From: Terrimonas ferruginea DSM 30193
GTDB taxonomy: Bacteria > Bacteroidota > Bacteroidia > Chitinophagales > Chitinophagaceae
Reading direction: 5' to 3'
NCBI RefSeq assembly: GCF_000425585.1
Contig: NZ_AUDS01000027.1
Coordinates: forward strand, 1 to 64,000
Length of the DNA: 64,000 nt
The translations under genes were made by a program, and so were the position numbers. The number at the start of each line of letters is the position of its first letter. Within the stretch, counting starts at the first letter, position 1. Of this stretch, positions 49,310 through 58,744 are shown piece after piece. The notes under the pieces are model-generated. The model was not told the origin of the DNA, searched no databases, and saw only the letters and a program-made list of their open reading frames with translations.

Positions 49310-52300
49310 TTTCTAGCGTATTTAAACCATATTTTTTAGTCTTATTGAGCTTTTCCACTAATGCATTGTAAATCTGTCGTGCTTTAAACATTGCATTTTT
49401 TTCATGATTACGTTGCATGTATGGTTTTTCTTCTCCTCGCCCATACTGGCCGGTTTTCGGATCTTTTTTTGAAAACTCATAATCTGAGTTATTCTGAAGA
49501 CCATGCTGGCCTTCATGAGAAACTACTTCTACTAATTGTAAGTCAAAAAAATCACTGAAAACACTTTCTGGAATATTCGTCGTTTGCCTGTTCAATTCTG
49601 CGAGTGTTTTAGCATCCTCCATCAGTTTGTCAAAGTCTACAGTAATATATGTTTCATTCCATTCACTGTTTTTATCAAATAATCCTGTTTTTGTGTTAAA
49701 TGTATAACCAGATAAGGGATCTACCTCTTCTCCTTTCAGCGCTTTATGATGATCGCTTTTAGTAAGAGTTGCTCCGACACCGCCACTCTTTTTCAAAAAA
49801 ATCGACATAGCTTGTTCAGATGAAGTTCCATATTCTTTTGCGAAGCCGAAATAGAATTTTCGGTCGCTTTTTTCCATGTTAGCCCAATGTTTTCTTCCAG
49901 CATCTGTTGTTTGCATTGCCTGCTGAATTCGTTTAGTAGCCGGATCATTGGGGTTACCAATTTCATTGCCGTTCATATCAATAAACTTGACAGGATTATT
50001 TGCAACATAGTTGTATGGCGTGAGTAATATATATTTCTCAGCTAATGGATCTATTAAATGCCATCTTCCCACTTGATTATCATACATCCTCGCGCCATAA
50101 TCCGTCCACTCCAACCCGCTACCGTCACTGAACTCCTCCCGCTCTTCTTCTTTACCGTTGTACTTGAACCGGTTCTTCAACTCACCAACTGCTTTATGAC
50201 TGATCCCCGCCATCGTCAACCCAAACGGATAGTAATGTGTCTCTTCCAACAACGGCCCGCGGACATGCGTTACCTGCAAGTTGTCAAAATATACCGGCAC
50301 ATTGGCCGTTTCGTTGTTGACAGACACATACAGGTAACCGCTTTTACTTATTGGCAGATTCGTGAGCTCATGGAGTTTGAACTCTTCATTTGTCCCGACC
50401 TGCTGTGCTCCGCTGCTGCCGGCTACATAGTTAAAGCGCTCGTCGAGCAGCAGCCAGTTCACATACGCTTTCGGCCGGCCGGACACCATACTTTGTTGTT
50501 CCGTCAGGAAGTCCGCTGCTGACGGCGTCAGTATGCCACTGCCACTCAGGTCGCCGGGCGTAATGTTACCGTGCACAGTGCTCAGCCCTCCTACAGAAGC
50601 TGCCAGTGCAGAGGCCAGCACATCTGTCAGCGGCGTCAGCGGGATCGTCGGCGTAGTACCACCTGTTTTATACCAGCTACTTACCCGCAGGTTAAATTTG
50701 TCACCAGCCATTACCTTCAGTATAATGGATGGGCCGATCTTGGAATTGGATGCACCGCCAACTTTAGCCACCTTGTCATTCGGATTGGTGTAAGCATCGG
50801 TTGGATAACCTGCCGGCAGATCGGCGCGTGTTTCGGGTAACCCTGCATACAACTGCTCCTCTATAGTCGTTTCAGCCGTTTCCATGGTGGCAGCCGGATA
50901 GGCATTTGATTTTTGTTCTTCGGTGATCAATACCCTGACGTTTCCTAAATGATCCTTGATCATGTAATCGTATTCCAGTCTCGCCGGGTTTGTGCCTTCA
51001 GCAGCCACATATCTTGTTCTGCCTTCTTCGTTACCCAGGAACTGCAGCTTGTTTTCGTAACCAAGTGCCGTTTGCAGCGTGCTGTTGTTGGGATAGGCTT
51101 TCGACTCATAGACATTACCGCCGATATAAGTGGTCGTGGTTACAATACGCTCCGGGCTGTAAATATTTTCATCATGCACCACGGTGGCAGTCGTTTCATC
51201 CGTGATCTTTTGCAGTTTACTTCCCGCCGCGTCATATACATAACTGATCGTGCCCTTGTTTGTCACCGTGATCGTCTGCGGCAGGTTCAGGTGGTTGTAG
51301 GCGATGCTGGCAATGTCCTTGTTCTTATCGTATTGCAGGTTGCCGTTATCATCGTAATTATAGTCCGTAGCGCTATTGGTCTTGCTGCCGCCAAGGCTCG
51401 TGAGATAAGCCTGTGAAGCGCGGAAGTCGCCGAGTTTGGTGGCCGGATCGTTTGACGCGTCCACCACGTTTTTCAGTTTGTTCGTACCTGTGTAATAGGT
51501 ATAACTCAACTGGTCGATCCAGCCGCTGGTCAGGCCTTTGAGCCCTTTTTGCGACATGCCCAGGATATTACCGTTGGCATCATAAGCCGTCGTAGCATCC
51601 GTACCATTGCCCATCTGCATGCTGAAGTCGATACCAGCGGTGGTATTGAACGAACTGCCGGTGTATTGGGTAAAGTTGCCTTTCAGTAAACGGTTGGCGG
51701 CATCATAGCCAAAATCATATTTGCGTTTTTCCTGGTCACCGGCGCTTTTCCAGACCATGCCCGTGATGTTGCCGTTGTATTGAGCATTGGTGTAGGATTG
51801 TCCGCCGATAAGATTGTTACTTGTTTTATCATAACCTAAGTCAAAACCAAAATAGTGGTCGGTAGCCGCGTCACGTGCATAAGCACGGTTGGCGCCGAGC
51901 ATCCAGCCCCTGATGTTGTAATCATAGGTCAGTGTTTCCAGCGGATCGGTGCTGTTTTTTCTTCCCAGCTTTTTTTCTTTTAATTGCCCCAAGGCATCGT
52001 AGCTCATCTCGCTCAACACCTTGAAGTTGCTCGGCAGCGTTACATCGCTGGTACCGGTTTTCTTTTCTACCTTGATCGCTCTTCCCAGATCATCATAGGT
52101 CGTTTTGGTAACGGTGGTAGTGGCTTGCGAAGGCGTTGCCAGTTTTTGTATCGTGATCAGGGGTTGGCCTGACCAACTGTACTGCGTGGTGGCTACGTCG
52201 ATACTGCCGGTGATGTTCTGGCTTTGCACCTGGATCACCCTGCCCTTTTCATCATAGATGCTGACGGTAGCGAGATAAACCGGCGTACCACTTTTCAATA

Positions 52301-53732
52301 CTTTTACCTCACTCCAGGTCGCCATGCCTTTGGCATTGCTCGTTCTTTGCGTGGGTGTTACCGGAAATGGAAAGCTTGTAGATGCTGAAAGAAAATGGCT
52401 GTTCCAGGTGGTCAAGAACGTAGCCGATAAACCCGAAGGAAGACCAGCATAGTCATCATAATGCGTTCTCGTTAGTCTATCCCAACCGCTGCCGGGCGTG
52501 GAAGTGGCCGCAAAGGGATAGTCCGTCGAAGCCGCATTAGCCTGGCTTTGCTGCCAGCTTCTCGTCTGGTTGCTGGTCCACAGACCGGTTTGTACCGGGC
52601 GGTTCAAATAATCATACAACGTCACCAACCATTGGTTGTTACTTCTGAGATTACCGTCTTGGGTAAGTACCAGCCGGTCTTTGTTATCGTACACCATGTA
52701 CACCGGCTTAGCACCGGGCACTTGCTTGGCGATCATTCTGCCGCGTTCATCATAGGCGTAGCGGAAACATTGCTCTTCTAAAATGAGGTTGTTAAACGTG
52801 AGGCTATTGTCCACCAGGTCGATAAAACCCTGCGGTTGGATCACACCAGTCAGTCTGTTATGCTTGTCATAGATATAATAAGTACAGAGCCAGCCTGTAT
52901 GCCCACTACCAGTCCCATTATCTGCCGTGGCCGTTAACTGCACTTTTTTGAGTACCACCAGTCCGTCTTTATCCTTGTACTCGATCACCTGTTTACCGTG
53001 TTCGTCGGTCGTGATCGTTTTATAGAGTTCTCCTTCGGGATAGGTGCCCGGTGTAGTATAACCTGCGAAGTCACCGGAAACTGTTCCAAGGTTCCAGATC
53101 CTTACTGCATCGGTGGCAGTATTATGCACGTATGACGTTTGCACGCCTCTGGCCGCACCCACCCAATTATTACCTGCGGACATGCCTTTTAACGGACGGC
53201 TGAGTGGTGAGGCTTCAAATTCCGATTTCCCATAGTAATACGTCTCACCCTGTCCCGCGATCGGGTTCAGCGCGGCATTGCTGCTGCTATAAAAAGCATT
53301 TTGTTGTTCGAACGGGTTGCGCTTAAACAAACCATCGGTTACGCTGGTATTGCCACCCGTCGTATTAGCAGGCGCGGGTAAAAACTGGTATTGCTCGCGG
53401 CCGAGTTCATCATACACCACCGTGCTGGTTAAGTCAGTGGCCGTTCCGCCCGTGATCAAGGACCCCTGTTTGATTACGGTCTGCACCGGCCTTCCCACGC
53501 CGTCCATGTATTGCGTGGCCATCCTTACATCCGTTAATGGCCGTGCAATGAGGTTGTCGGGGTTCGTCTCCGGGCCTACCGCATCCCAGGTGCGCACCCA
53601 GTTGATCTTGGAGCCTGCGGGATAGACGGCCGGTGCCTGCGCACGCGCGGTTGATCCAACTAAAATAGACAGGAAAAAGATATTTACTGCACGACACGGC
53701 AGTAAATGCAGCAACAGGTGACGCTTCGACAT
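49302..53732 (-). CDS. Exported DUF6443/RHS-repeat polymorphic toxin with zincin-like tip
   Basis: A 1476-residue protein. A signal peptide (about 1-31, ending STARA) sends it through Sec. A DUF6443-like domain (about 40-170, QYMDGVGRPVQTVIKQGS) is followed by many RHS/YD repeats (for example YDKHNRLTGVIQPQG, YDAANRLLKG). The RHS core is at about 1157-1250 ([44 protein letters not shown]). The variable tip (about 1257-1476) carries SHEGQHGLQN (HExxH 1406-1410) and may be a metalloprotease. No T9SS sorting domain or VgrG/PAAR link is present, so the final export route is open. It heads the island whose downstream part holds three orphan tips. Confidence 0.88.
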   Translation of the reverse strand: MSKRHLLLHLLPCRAVNIFFLSILVGSTARAQAPAVYPAGSKINWVRTWDAVGPETNPDNLIARPLTDVRMATQYMDGVGRPVQTVIKQGSLITGGTATDLTSTVVYDELGREQYQFLPAPANTTGGNTSVTDGLFKRNPFEQQNAFYSSSNAALNPIAGQGETYYYGKSEFEASPLSRPLKGMSAGNNWVGAARGVQTSYVHNTATDAVRIWNLGTVSGDFAGYTTPGTYPEGELYKTITTDEHGKQVIEYKDKDGLVVLKKVQLTATADNGTGSGHTGWLCTYYIYDKHNRLTGVIQPQGFIDLVDNSLTFNNLILEEQCFRYAYDERGRMIAKQVPGAKPVYMVYDNKDRLVLTQDGNLRSNNQWLVTLYDYLNRPVQTGLWTSNQTRSWQQSQANAASTDYPFAATSTPGSGWDRLTRTHYDDYAGLPSGLSATFLTTWNSHFLSASTSFPFPVTPTQRTSNAKGMATWSEVKVLKSGTPVYLATVSIYDEKGRVIQVQSQNITGSIDVATTQYSWSGQPLITIQKLATPSQATTTVTKTTYDDLGRAIKVEKKTGTSDVTLPSNFKVLSEMSYDALGQLKEKKLGRKNSTDPLETLTYDYNIRGWMLGANRAYARDAATDHYFGFDLGYDKTSNNLIGGQSYTNAQYNGNITGMVWKSAGDQEKRKYDFGYDAANRLLKGNFTQYTGSSFNTTAGIDFSMQMGNGTDATTAYDANGNILGMSQKGLKGLTSGWIDQLSYTYYTGTNKLKNVVDASNDPATKLGDFRASQAYLTSLGGSKTNSATDYNYDDNGNLQYDKNKDIASIAYNHLNLPQTITVTNKGTISYVYDAAGSKLQKITDETTATVVHDENIYSPERIVTTTTYIGGNVYESKAYPNNSTLQTALGYENKLQFLGNEEGRTRYVAAEGTNPARLEYDYMIKDHLGNVRVLITEEQKSNAYPAATMETAETTIEEQLYAGLPETRADLPAGYPTDAYTNPNDKVAKVGGASNSKIGPSIILKVMAGDKFNLRVSSWYKTGGTTPTIPLTPLTDVLASALAASVGGLSTVHGNITPGDLSGSGILTPSAADFLTEQQSMVSGRPKAYVNWLLLDERFNYVAGSSGAQQVGTNEEFKLHELTNLPISKSGYLYVSVNNETANVPVYFDNLQVTHVRGPLLEETHYYPFGLTMAGISHKAVGELKNRFKYNGKEEEREEFSDGSGLEWTDYGARMYDNQVGRWHLIDPLAEKYILLTPYNYVANNPVKFIDMNGNEIGNPNDPATKRIQQAMQTTDAGRKHWANMEKSDRKFYFGFAKEYGTSSEQAMSIFLKKSGGVGATLTKSDHHKALKGEEVDPLSGYTFNTKTGLFDKNSEWNETYITVDFDKLMEDAKTLAELNRQTTNIPESVFSDFFDLQLVEVVSHEGQHGLQNNSDYEFSKKDPKTGQYGRGEEKPYMQRNHEKNAMFKARQIYNALVEKLNKTKKYGLNTLEND

Positions 53733-53913
53733 ACGATGGAGGTTGGTTGGGACGACATGATCAGCGATGGCTTAAATCGATGATCATATTGTTGGCTCGG
53801 CTACAAACCTCGGGGAAAAAGTCAAAATTAAAAAGTCAAAAGTCAAAAAAGGGGGAGATGGTCAATCGGTAAATTCTTCATTCCTCTGCGCGAAAAATTC
53901 AAATCATATCAAA
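53733..53913. repeat. RHS upstream region with phrase repeats
   Basis: The first ~80 bp upstream of the RHS start are mixed sequence with no clear TAnnTTTG box. From 53818 onward AAAAAGTCAAAATTAAAAAG/TCAAAAGTCAAA phrases and GGTCAATCGGTAAATTC follow. No gene was seen. Confidence 0.5.
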
Positions 53914-54276
53914 TCAACCTCTCGCCCACTTAATCGCCTCCTGCACCTGGCCGGGACCAAAGCCCCGCAGTTCAGCAGGAATAGCTTCACGAAACATTTC
54001 CAGTAAGCGGTTGACACGCTCCGAATCAGTGACGATCGCGATGTGGCGCCACTTACCCATTTTTGCTAATTTGGTCATCGCCGCCGGCCACCATTCACCG
54101 GCACTGAAACGACCCGGCATGGTATCCACCACCGCCAGACAGTTCAACGCTCCAGTCTGATCCAATTGCTTTTGCATCGCCGGCAGGACCACCTGCTCGT
54201 ATTCCTCCCGGCTCACTTCATGCGTAGCAATTATACCCAGCAGATCGGGCGGCAGATTGGATATCAGGGAAATCAT
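53914..54276 (-). CDS. SpoIIAA-like / STAS-SEC14 fold protein
   Basis: A 120-residue protein. EVSREEYEQVVLPAMQKQLD, LNCLAVVDTMPGRFSAGEWW and HIAIVTDSERVNRLLEMFRE fit the SpoIIAA-like family (PF11964), small alpha/beta proteins with a CRAL-TRIO/STAS-like fold. The canonical phosphorylatable serine of STAS anti-anti-sigma factors is not evident. Function unknown, cytosolic. It stands alone between repeat blocks. Confidence 0.75.
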   Translation of the reverse strand: MISLISNLPPDLLGIIATHEVSREEYEQVVLPAMQKQLDQTGALNCLAVVDTMPGRFSAGEWWPAAMTKLAKMGKWRHIAIVTDSERVNRLLEMFREAIPAELRGFGPGQVQEAIKWARG

Positions 54277-54441
54277 GCAATCTGTTTAGCTTAATGCTTC
54301 AAATTACCTGCCAAGTACCATATAAAAGTTAAAAGGGAGGCTGCAGGGGTTTTCACGCAAAGCCGCAAAAGGAGCAAAGGCGCAAAGCGTTACCGACAAC
54401 TTATCATTGGATACTGTAACGGCTGTTTAGCCCTATGCCTT
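54277..54441. repeat. Phrase-repeat block with GCAAAG module
   Basis: TTTCACGCAAAGCCGCAAAA, AGGAGCAAAGGCGCAAAGCG, then ACGGCTGTTTAGCCCTATGC. It contains no gene and abuts the stop of the vWA gene. Confidence 0.6.
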
Positions 54442-56184
54442 CTACCTTCCGCCTTTCTTCCTTTTCTGCTTTGTATAAATCGTTTTCGCCTGCTGTACAA
54501 GGCTCAGAAACGCCCTTTGCGACGGATCATTCACATCTGTATTTTTTTCCGAATAACTTACCACTTCATCCCATTTCATATTGCGTGTATACATCGATCC
54601 CCGCAACAGGGAACCAAACATCACCACACCCGCAGCAAAACGATCTTCAGGCGAAGGAGAAGCCTCCCCGCAACAATCCACCCATTCTTTCCTCACCGTC
54701 ACTGTTCCCCCAGAGGGACGATAGTCCAATATAAACTTTGCCAATCCCTCCATACTGCCATGCTGCTCCACCGGCGCTATTTCAAACACCGCCACCATCG
54801 AATGACCCGACCCCACCTCTCCTCCTTCCACTATCGAAAACGTATCACATACCGCCGTCATCTTGTTGTCAAATCCGATCAACCGGTATTCGCGTACTTT
54901 CTTTTCGTTGAATTGCACACTCATGTATACATCGTCTGCCACCGCATATAAGGTCTGCGTAAATTCTGTCATCAACACTTTCTCCGCTTCCTGGAAGTTA
55001 TCGAGATAAGCAAAGTTGCCATTTCCCTTCCGCGCCAGCATCTGAATTTTTGAGTCTTTATAATTCCCCATTCCCACACCCAGACAAGTAAGATATATCC
55101 CCGATTCGCGATGCGAAGAGATCAGTTCGTCTAACTCCGTTTCTGTTTTTACACCAACATTAAAATCTCCATCGGTCGCCAGTATTACACGATTGTTTCC
55201 TTTTTCGATAAAGTGTGTTTTGGCTACCTGGTAAGCCAGTTGTATACCTGATTCGCCCGGTGTCGATCCACCCGGCACCAGTTCATCGATCACCTGGTTG
55301 ATTTTGTCTTTTTCTCCTCCGCTTGTTGTTGGCAACATGATCCCTGTTGCCCCACCATATACCACTATCGATACAGAGTCTTTGTCCCGCAGGTTACTTA
55401 CCAGCATCCGGAAAGCCGATTGCAGCAAAGGCAAACGATTCGGCATGTCCATCGAAGCAGATACGTCTATTAAAAACACGAGGTGACTTGGCGGTAATGT
55501 ATCCAGGTTCATACGCCGCGCCGATAGTCCCACATATAATAGCCTGTTCTGGTTGTTCCAGGGGCAGGGACCTATGGAAGGCCTAACGGCAAATAGCTCA
55601 CCAGGTGGCGGATCGGCATGACCGAGATTGAAGTAGTTGAGCATTTCCTCGATACGCACCGCATCAGGAGGCACAATGGATCCGGTATGAATGAAACGAC
55701 GGATATTGCTGTAAGAGGCTTTGTCTACGTTGGGAGAAAATCCTGTGTTGGGGTAGCGCGCAGCACTGATGAAGCGGTTTTCCAACAGATTCTCATAGGT
55801 TTCCTGCCCGGCAAACCACCGGCGCTGCTCTTCTCTTCCCAATCCTTTGGTAATCGACGATAGTTTATCGCGCCGGCGAGAACCGGCATTCGCTGGCAAC
55901 GCTTTCAGACGGATCGTATTGAAGATGGAAGCGTTCAGCAAATAACGCACTTCACCAAAGCCGGAAAGTTTTACGGAAAATGAATCATTGGTTTGATTGG
56001 AGATGATGCCGAACGTGCCGGTGCTGCCGGTGGTAAATGCATAACCGGTGCGAAGCTGTAACAGCGTCACATTCCGCAGCGCATTCCCATTCTCATCTTT
56101 TACTTCTCCACGAATGTAATGCGACTGGCCATGAACTTTCGCAAACAGCAAAAGCAGCAGCAATATTTGGCAAGTAATTCTCAA
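54442..56184 (-). CDS. Exported vWA-domain protein with carboxypeptidase-regulatory-like N-terminal domain
   Basis: A 580-residue protein with a signal peptide (ITCQILLLLLLFAKVHGQ). Residues about 22-95 look like a CarboxypepD_reg beta-sandwich (YIRGEVKDENGNALRNVTLL). A vWA_N-like part follows (RIEEMLNYFNLGHADPP). The vWA domain has the MIDAS motif D240-V-S-A-S244, TPGE and ILATDGDFNVG. A DUF3520-like C-terminal segment (FAAGVVMFGSLLRGS) closes it, as in YfbK-type proteins. It probably binds a protein ligand in the envelope. The partner is unknown. Confidence 0.88.
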   Translation of the reverse strand: MRITCQILLLLLLFAKVHGQSHYIRGEVKDENGNALRNVTLLQLRTGYAFTTGSTGTFGIISNQTNDSFSVKLSGFGEVRYLLNASIFNTIRLKALPANAGSRRRDKLSSITKGLGREEQRRWFAGQETYENLLENRFISAARYPNTGFSPNVDKASYSNIRRFIHTGSIVPPDAVRIEEMLNYFNLGHADPPPGELFAVRPSIGPCPWNNQNRLLYVGLSARRMNLDTLPPSHLVFLIDVSASMDMPNRLPLLQSAFRMLVSNLRDKDSVSIVVYGGATGIMLPTTSGGEKDKINQVIDELVPGGSTPGESGIQLAYQVAKTHFIEKGNNRVILATDGDFNVGVKTETELDELISSHRESGIYLTCLGVGMGNYKDSKIQMLARKGNGNFAYLDNFQEAEKVLMTEFTQTLYAVADDVYMSVQFNEKKVREYRLIGFDNKMTAVCDTFSIVEGGEVGSGHSMVAVFEIAPVEQHGSMEGLAKFILDYRPSGGTVTVRKEWVDCCGEASPSPEDRFAAGVVMFGSLLRGSMYTRNMKWDEVVSYSEKNTDVNDPSQRAFLSLVQQAKTIYTKQKRKKGGR

Positions 56185-56295
56185 CGAAACATACAGTTGG
56201 CTTGCGTGACAGTTCGGTAAATGGAGGCAACCGCTTCACTAACTTACCACTATATATTGAGAATTAAGAGACGCCAACGGATTTTAACAGTAAGC

Positions 56296-56832
56296 TCAAC
56301 CCGCGAGTTGATAGATCTCTTTCAGGTTGCGCCCCAGTCCATCGTAGTCCAGGCCATATCCTACCACAAATTTGTTGGGGATGTCAAAGCCTACATAGTC
56401 GAGGGTGAGCGGGTAAGTAGTAGCTTCCGATTTGTGCAGCAGCGTGGCAATGCGCATGGAAGCAGGTTGCTGATGTTCTAGCTTTGGCAGGAAATCGTGC
56501 AAGGTTTTGCCGGTGTCAACAATGTCTTCAACGATAATCACATCTTTACCAAAGATATCATCGTCGAGACCGATAGAAGTGACCACATTACCCGAAGACT
56601 TCATGCCTTTATAGGAAGCGAGTTTGATAAAACAGATCTCCGCATCGATGGTCAGTTGCTTAAAGAGGTCGGAGGCAAACATGAACGAGCCATTCAACAC
56701 GGCAATGAAGAACGGACGTTTACCGGCATAATCCCGGTTAATGGAAGCGGCCAGTTCGCCAATGCGTTCCTGGATCGTTGCTTCAGAAAGGTAAATGTCA
56801 AATGATTTATCGTGTACCTTGATGGCCCCCAT
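56296..56832 (-). CDS. hpt: Hypoxanthine phosphoribosyltransferase
   Basis: A 178-residue purine salvage enzyme that joins hypoxanthine or guanine to PRPP. The PRPP loop is VIIVEDIVDTGKTL. FIAVLNGSFMFASDL is the N-terminal strand-loop, IKLASYKGMKSSG the flexible loop and YVGFDIPNKFVVGYGLDYDG the base-binding end. It starts 5 bp after the stop of the GH73 gene and is the last gene of a probable four-gene run. The 110 bp downstream (56185-56295) hold no gene. Confidence 0.95.
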   Translation of the reverse strand: MGAIKVHDKSFDIYLSEATIQERIGELAASINRDYAGKRPFFIAVLNGSFMFASDLFKQLTIDAEICFIKLASYKGMKSSGNVVTSIGLDDDIFGKDVIIVEDIVDTGKTLHDFLPKLEHQQPASMRIATLLHKSEATTYPLTLDYVGFDIPNKFVVGYGLDYDGLGRNLKEIYQLAG

Positions 56833-56837
56833 AGCAG

Positions 56838-58034
56838 TTATTTATAGATTTTGAGTGTTTGTCCTGGTTTAAGCACGGCAACCAACTGATTCCATTCGGT
56901 AATGGATTCGGCCGGTACCTGGTATTTACGGGAAATGGAATAGAGGGTTTCTTTCGGCTGCACCACGTGCGTTACATAGGCGGCGGAAGCTTTCACCGGT
57001 GCTACCTGGGCAGCAGGTAATTGCTCGCCGGTTGTTGCCGCCAGCTTTGGTTTGGCTGGTGCTTTCTTTTTCAGGTAAAGTGTTTCGCCAGCAGCAGGGT
57101 CCTGTTCTTCAGTAAGGTGATTGTATTCGAGCAGGCTTTCGAGGCGAATGCCTTCTTCCTGCGCAATATCGTAGATCGTTTCGCCGGGCTGCACAAGATG
57201 AAAATCCGTAGCGCCTGTTTTGCGTTTGCGCTGCAGGAAAAGCAGTTGATCAAAAGCCACTTCTTCTTCTTCGGGCATATCGTCGTTGAATTCAAACAAA
57301 CGCTTCAGCGGAATATTGTATTGCTGCGCAATGGCGAGGAAGGAAGTGCCTTTGCGGGCGAAGACAACTTTGGTATCGTTGATTCGGAATTCTCCGTCAG
57401 GATATGTTTTTTCCGGTGCAGGTGGCGCGATCATTTCTTCGCGTTGCACCGCGGCCACAACAGGCAGCTCATTGGCGGGTATCTCTCTTTTTGCCACCAT
57501 GATATCACCTGCGGGTTTCTTACCCAGGGCAATCAGTGTATAGTCCTGCAGGTTATAATCTTCGATCAGTTTAATGATGATCACCGGGTATTTGGGATTG
57601 GTGGCATAGCCTGCCTTTTTCAGTCCATATGCCCAGCTTTTATAATCTTCGGGGTCGAGTGCAAACAGCGATGCATAACGCTGATTGCCGCGCAGAAAAT
57701 CGGAATGATCTTTATACGAGTCTTCCGCTCTTACATATTTACGGAAGCATTCACCGCGCGCATCATCGTCGTGCGACACCGATTCACCTTTCCAGGTAGA
57801 CTTGCACTTGATACCAAAATGGTTGTTGGATTTGTTGACGAGGACACTGGTGCCCGCCATCGTTTCGTGAATGCCCTGCGCCAGCTTGATAGACGCCGGT
57901 ACGCCGGTACGCTGCATTTCAGCGATGGCCAGTTCACGATAAGTTTCGATATACGTTTGAATAATGTTCTTGTCCTGCGCCTGTACAGCCGTTGAAGCAA
58001 CGAGCAAACACAGGCAGATCAAAATACGGCGCAT
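56838..58034 (-). CDS. Exported glucosaminidase (GH73-like) with LysM repeats
   Basis: A 398-residue cell-wall hydrolase. The signal peptide is MRRILICLCLLVASTAVQAQ. The catalytic domain (about 25-160) shows SIKLAQGIHETMAGTS with the likely catalytic Glu, NKSNNHFGIKCK and YATNPKYPVIIIKLIEDYNL. Three LysM-like units follow (for example HLVQPGETIYDIAQEEGI and HVVQPKETLYSISRKYQV), which bind peptidoglycan. It should cleave N-acetylglucosaminyl bonds during wall turnover. I start at 58034; an ATG three codons earlier is possible. Confidence 0.92.
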   Translation of the reverse strand: MRRILICLCLLVASTAVQAQDKNIIQTYIETYRELAIAEMQRTGVPASIKLAQGIHETMAGTSVLVNKSNNHFGIKCKSTWKGESVSHDDDARGECFRKYVRAEDSYKDHSDFLRGNQRYASLFALDPEDYKSWAYGLKKAGYATNPKYPVIIIKLIEDYNLQDYTLIALGKKPAGDIMVAKREIPANELPVVAAVQREEMIAPPAPEKTYPDGEFRINDTKVVFARKGTSFLAIAQQYNIPLKRLFEFNDDMPEEEEVAFDQLLFLQRKRKTGATDFHLVQPGETIYDIAQEEGIRLESLLEYNHLTEEQDPAAGETLYLKKKAPAKPKLAATTGEQLPAAQVAPVKASAAYVTHVVQPKETLYSISRKYQVPAESITEWNQLVAVLKPGQTLKIYK

Positions 58035-58052
58035 GGTTATCATCGGTATTCG

Positions 58053-58691
58053 TTACAGTTTCCGGATCAGATACAGTCCGTCCCGGATAGTTAATGCTAC
58101 TTTGTCTATATCCGCGCGTGACCGGATATAGTCGTTAAACGTTCGGATGGCCCTGGCGCTTTTGCCGGAGGGCTCTTCCTTTAACGCTTCTCCGTGAAAA
58201 AAAATATTATCTGCTAAAATAAATCCGTTTTGCCGAACTGCCGGCAAAACGAGGTTAAAATATTCTACATAGCCGGTTTTATCTGCATCGATAAAAACCA
58301 GGTCCCAGGTTTCGTTGAGGGTGGGAATGATCTCAGCTGCCGCTCCCTGGTGGCTTATGATCTTTGATCCGTAAAGCGAGCGGTCGAAAAAATGGCGCGC
58401 CAGTTGGGCGTCGGCCTCGCGTAATTCAATGGTATGCAATACACCATCGGGCACCAGACCTGAAGCCAGGCAAAGCGCGCTGTACCCGGTAAAGGTGCCA
58501 ATCTCCAGGATGCGTCTCGGTTGTAAGAGATGGCTGATCATCTGCAGCAGCTTACCCTGCACGTGGCCGCTGAGCATATGCGGCTCGCGGTGATGCTGCG
58601 AAGTGAACACCGAAATTTCCTCCAGCAGTGCCTCTTCAGGACTGCTGAGTGCCGCGGCGTATGATTCCACATCAGGGTGTATCAGCTCCAT
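58053..58691 (-). CDS. O-methyltransferase, family 3 (CCoAOMT-like)
   Basis: A 212-residue SAM-dependent O-methyltransferase (PF01596). ILEIGTFTGYSALCLASGL is motif I, LHTIELREADAQLA motif II, and WDLVFIDADKTGYVEYFNL the metal-binding region, with LADNIFFHG completing it. Substrate is probably a catechol-like compound or a modified base; unknown. The start at 58691 is supported by a TATCTTTG box directly before it. It lies 18 bp upstream of the GH73 gene. Confidence 0.9.
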   Translation of the reverse strand: MELIHPDVESYAAALSSPEEALLEEISVFTSQHHREPHMLSGHVQGKLLQMISHLLQPRRILEIGTFTGYSALCLASGLVPDGVLHTIELREADAQLARHFFDRSLYGSKIISHQGAAAEIIPTLNETWDLVFIDADKTGYVEYFNLVLPAVRQNGFILADNIFFHGEALKEEPSGKSARAIRTFNDYIRSRADIDKVALTIRDGLYLIRKL

Positions 58692-58696
58692 AGGTA

Positions 58697-58704
58697 CAAA
58701 GATA
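58697..58704 (-). promoter_or_regulatory. -7 box TATCTTTG for the O-methyltransferase gene
   Basis: TATCTTTG on the minus strand ends six bases before the start codon, giving a nearly leaderless transcript for the O-methyltransferase - GH73 - hpt run. Confidence 0.55.
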
Positions 58705-58744
58705 CACCCTTTTTCCAAAGACGGTTTCTATAATCCGTTCAGCC

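Noticed and set aside
43294-53732. Whole island as a recently acquired phage or integrative element
   Set aside because: No integrase, attachment-site duplication, tRNA target or phage gene was seen. The AT-rich part is limited to tips and immunity genes, as expected for a toxin locus.
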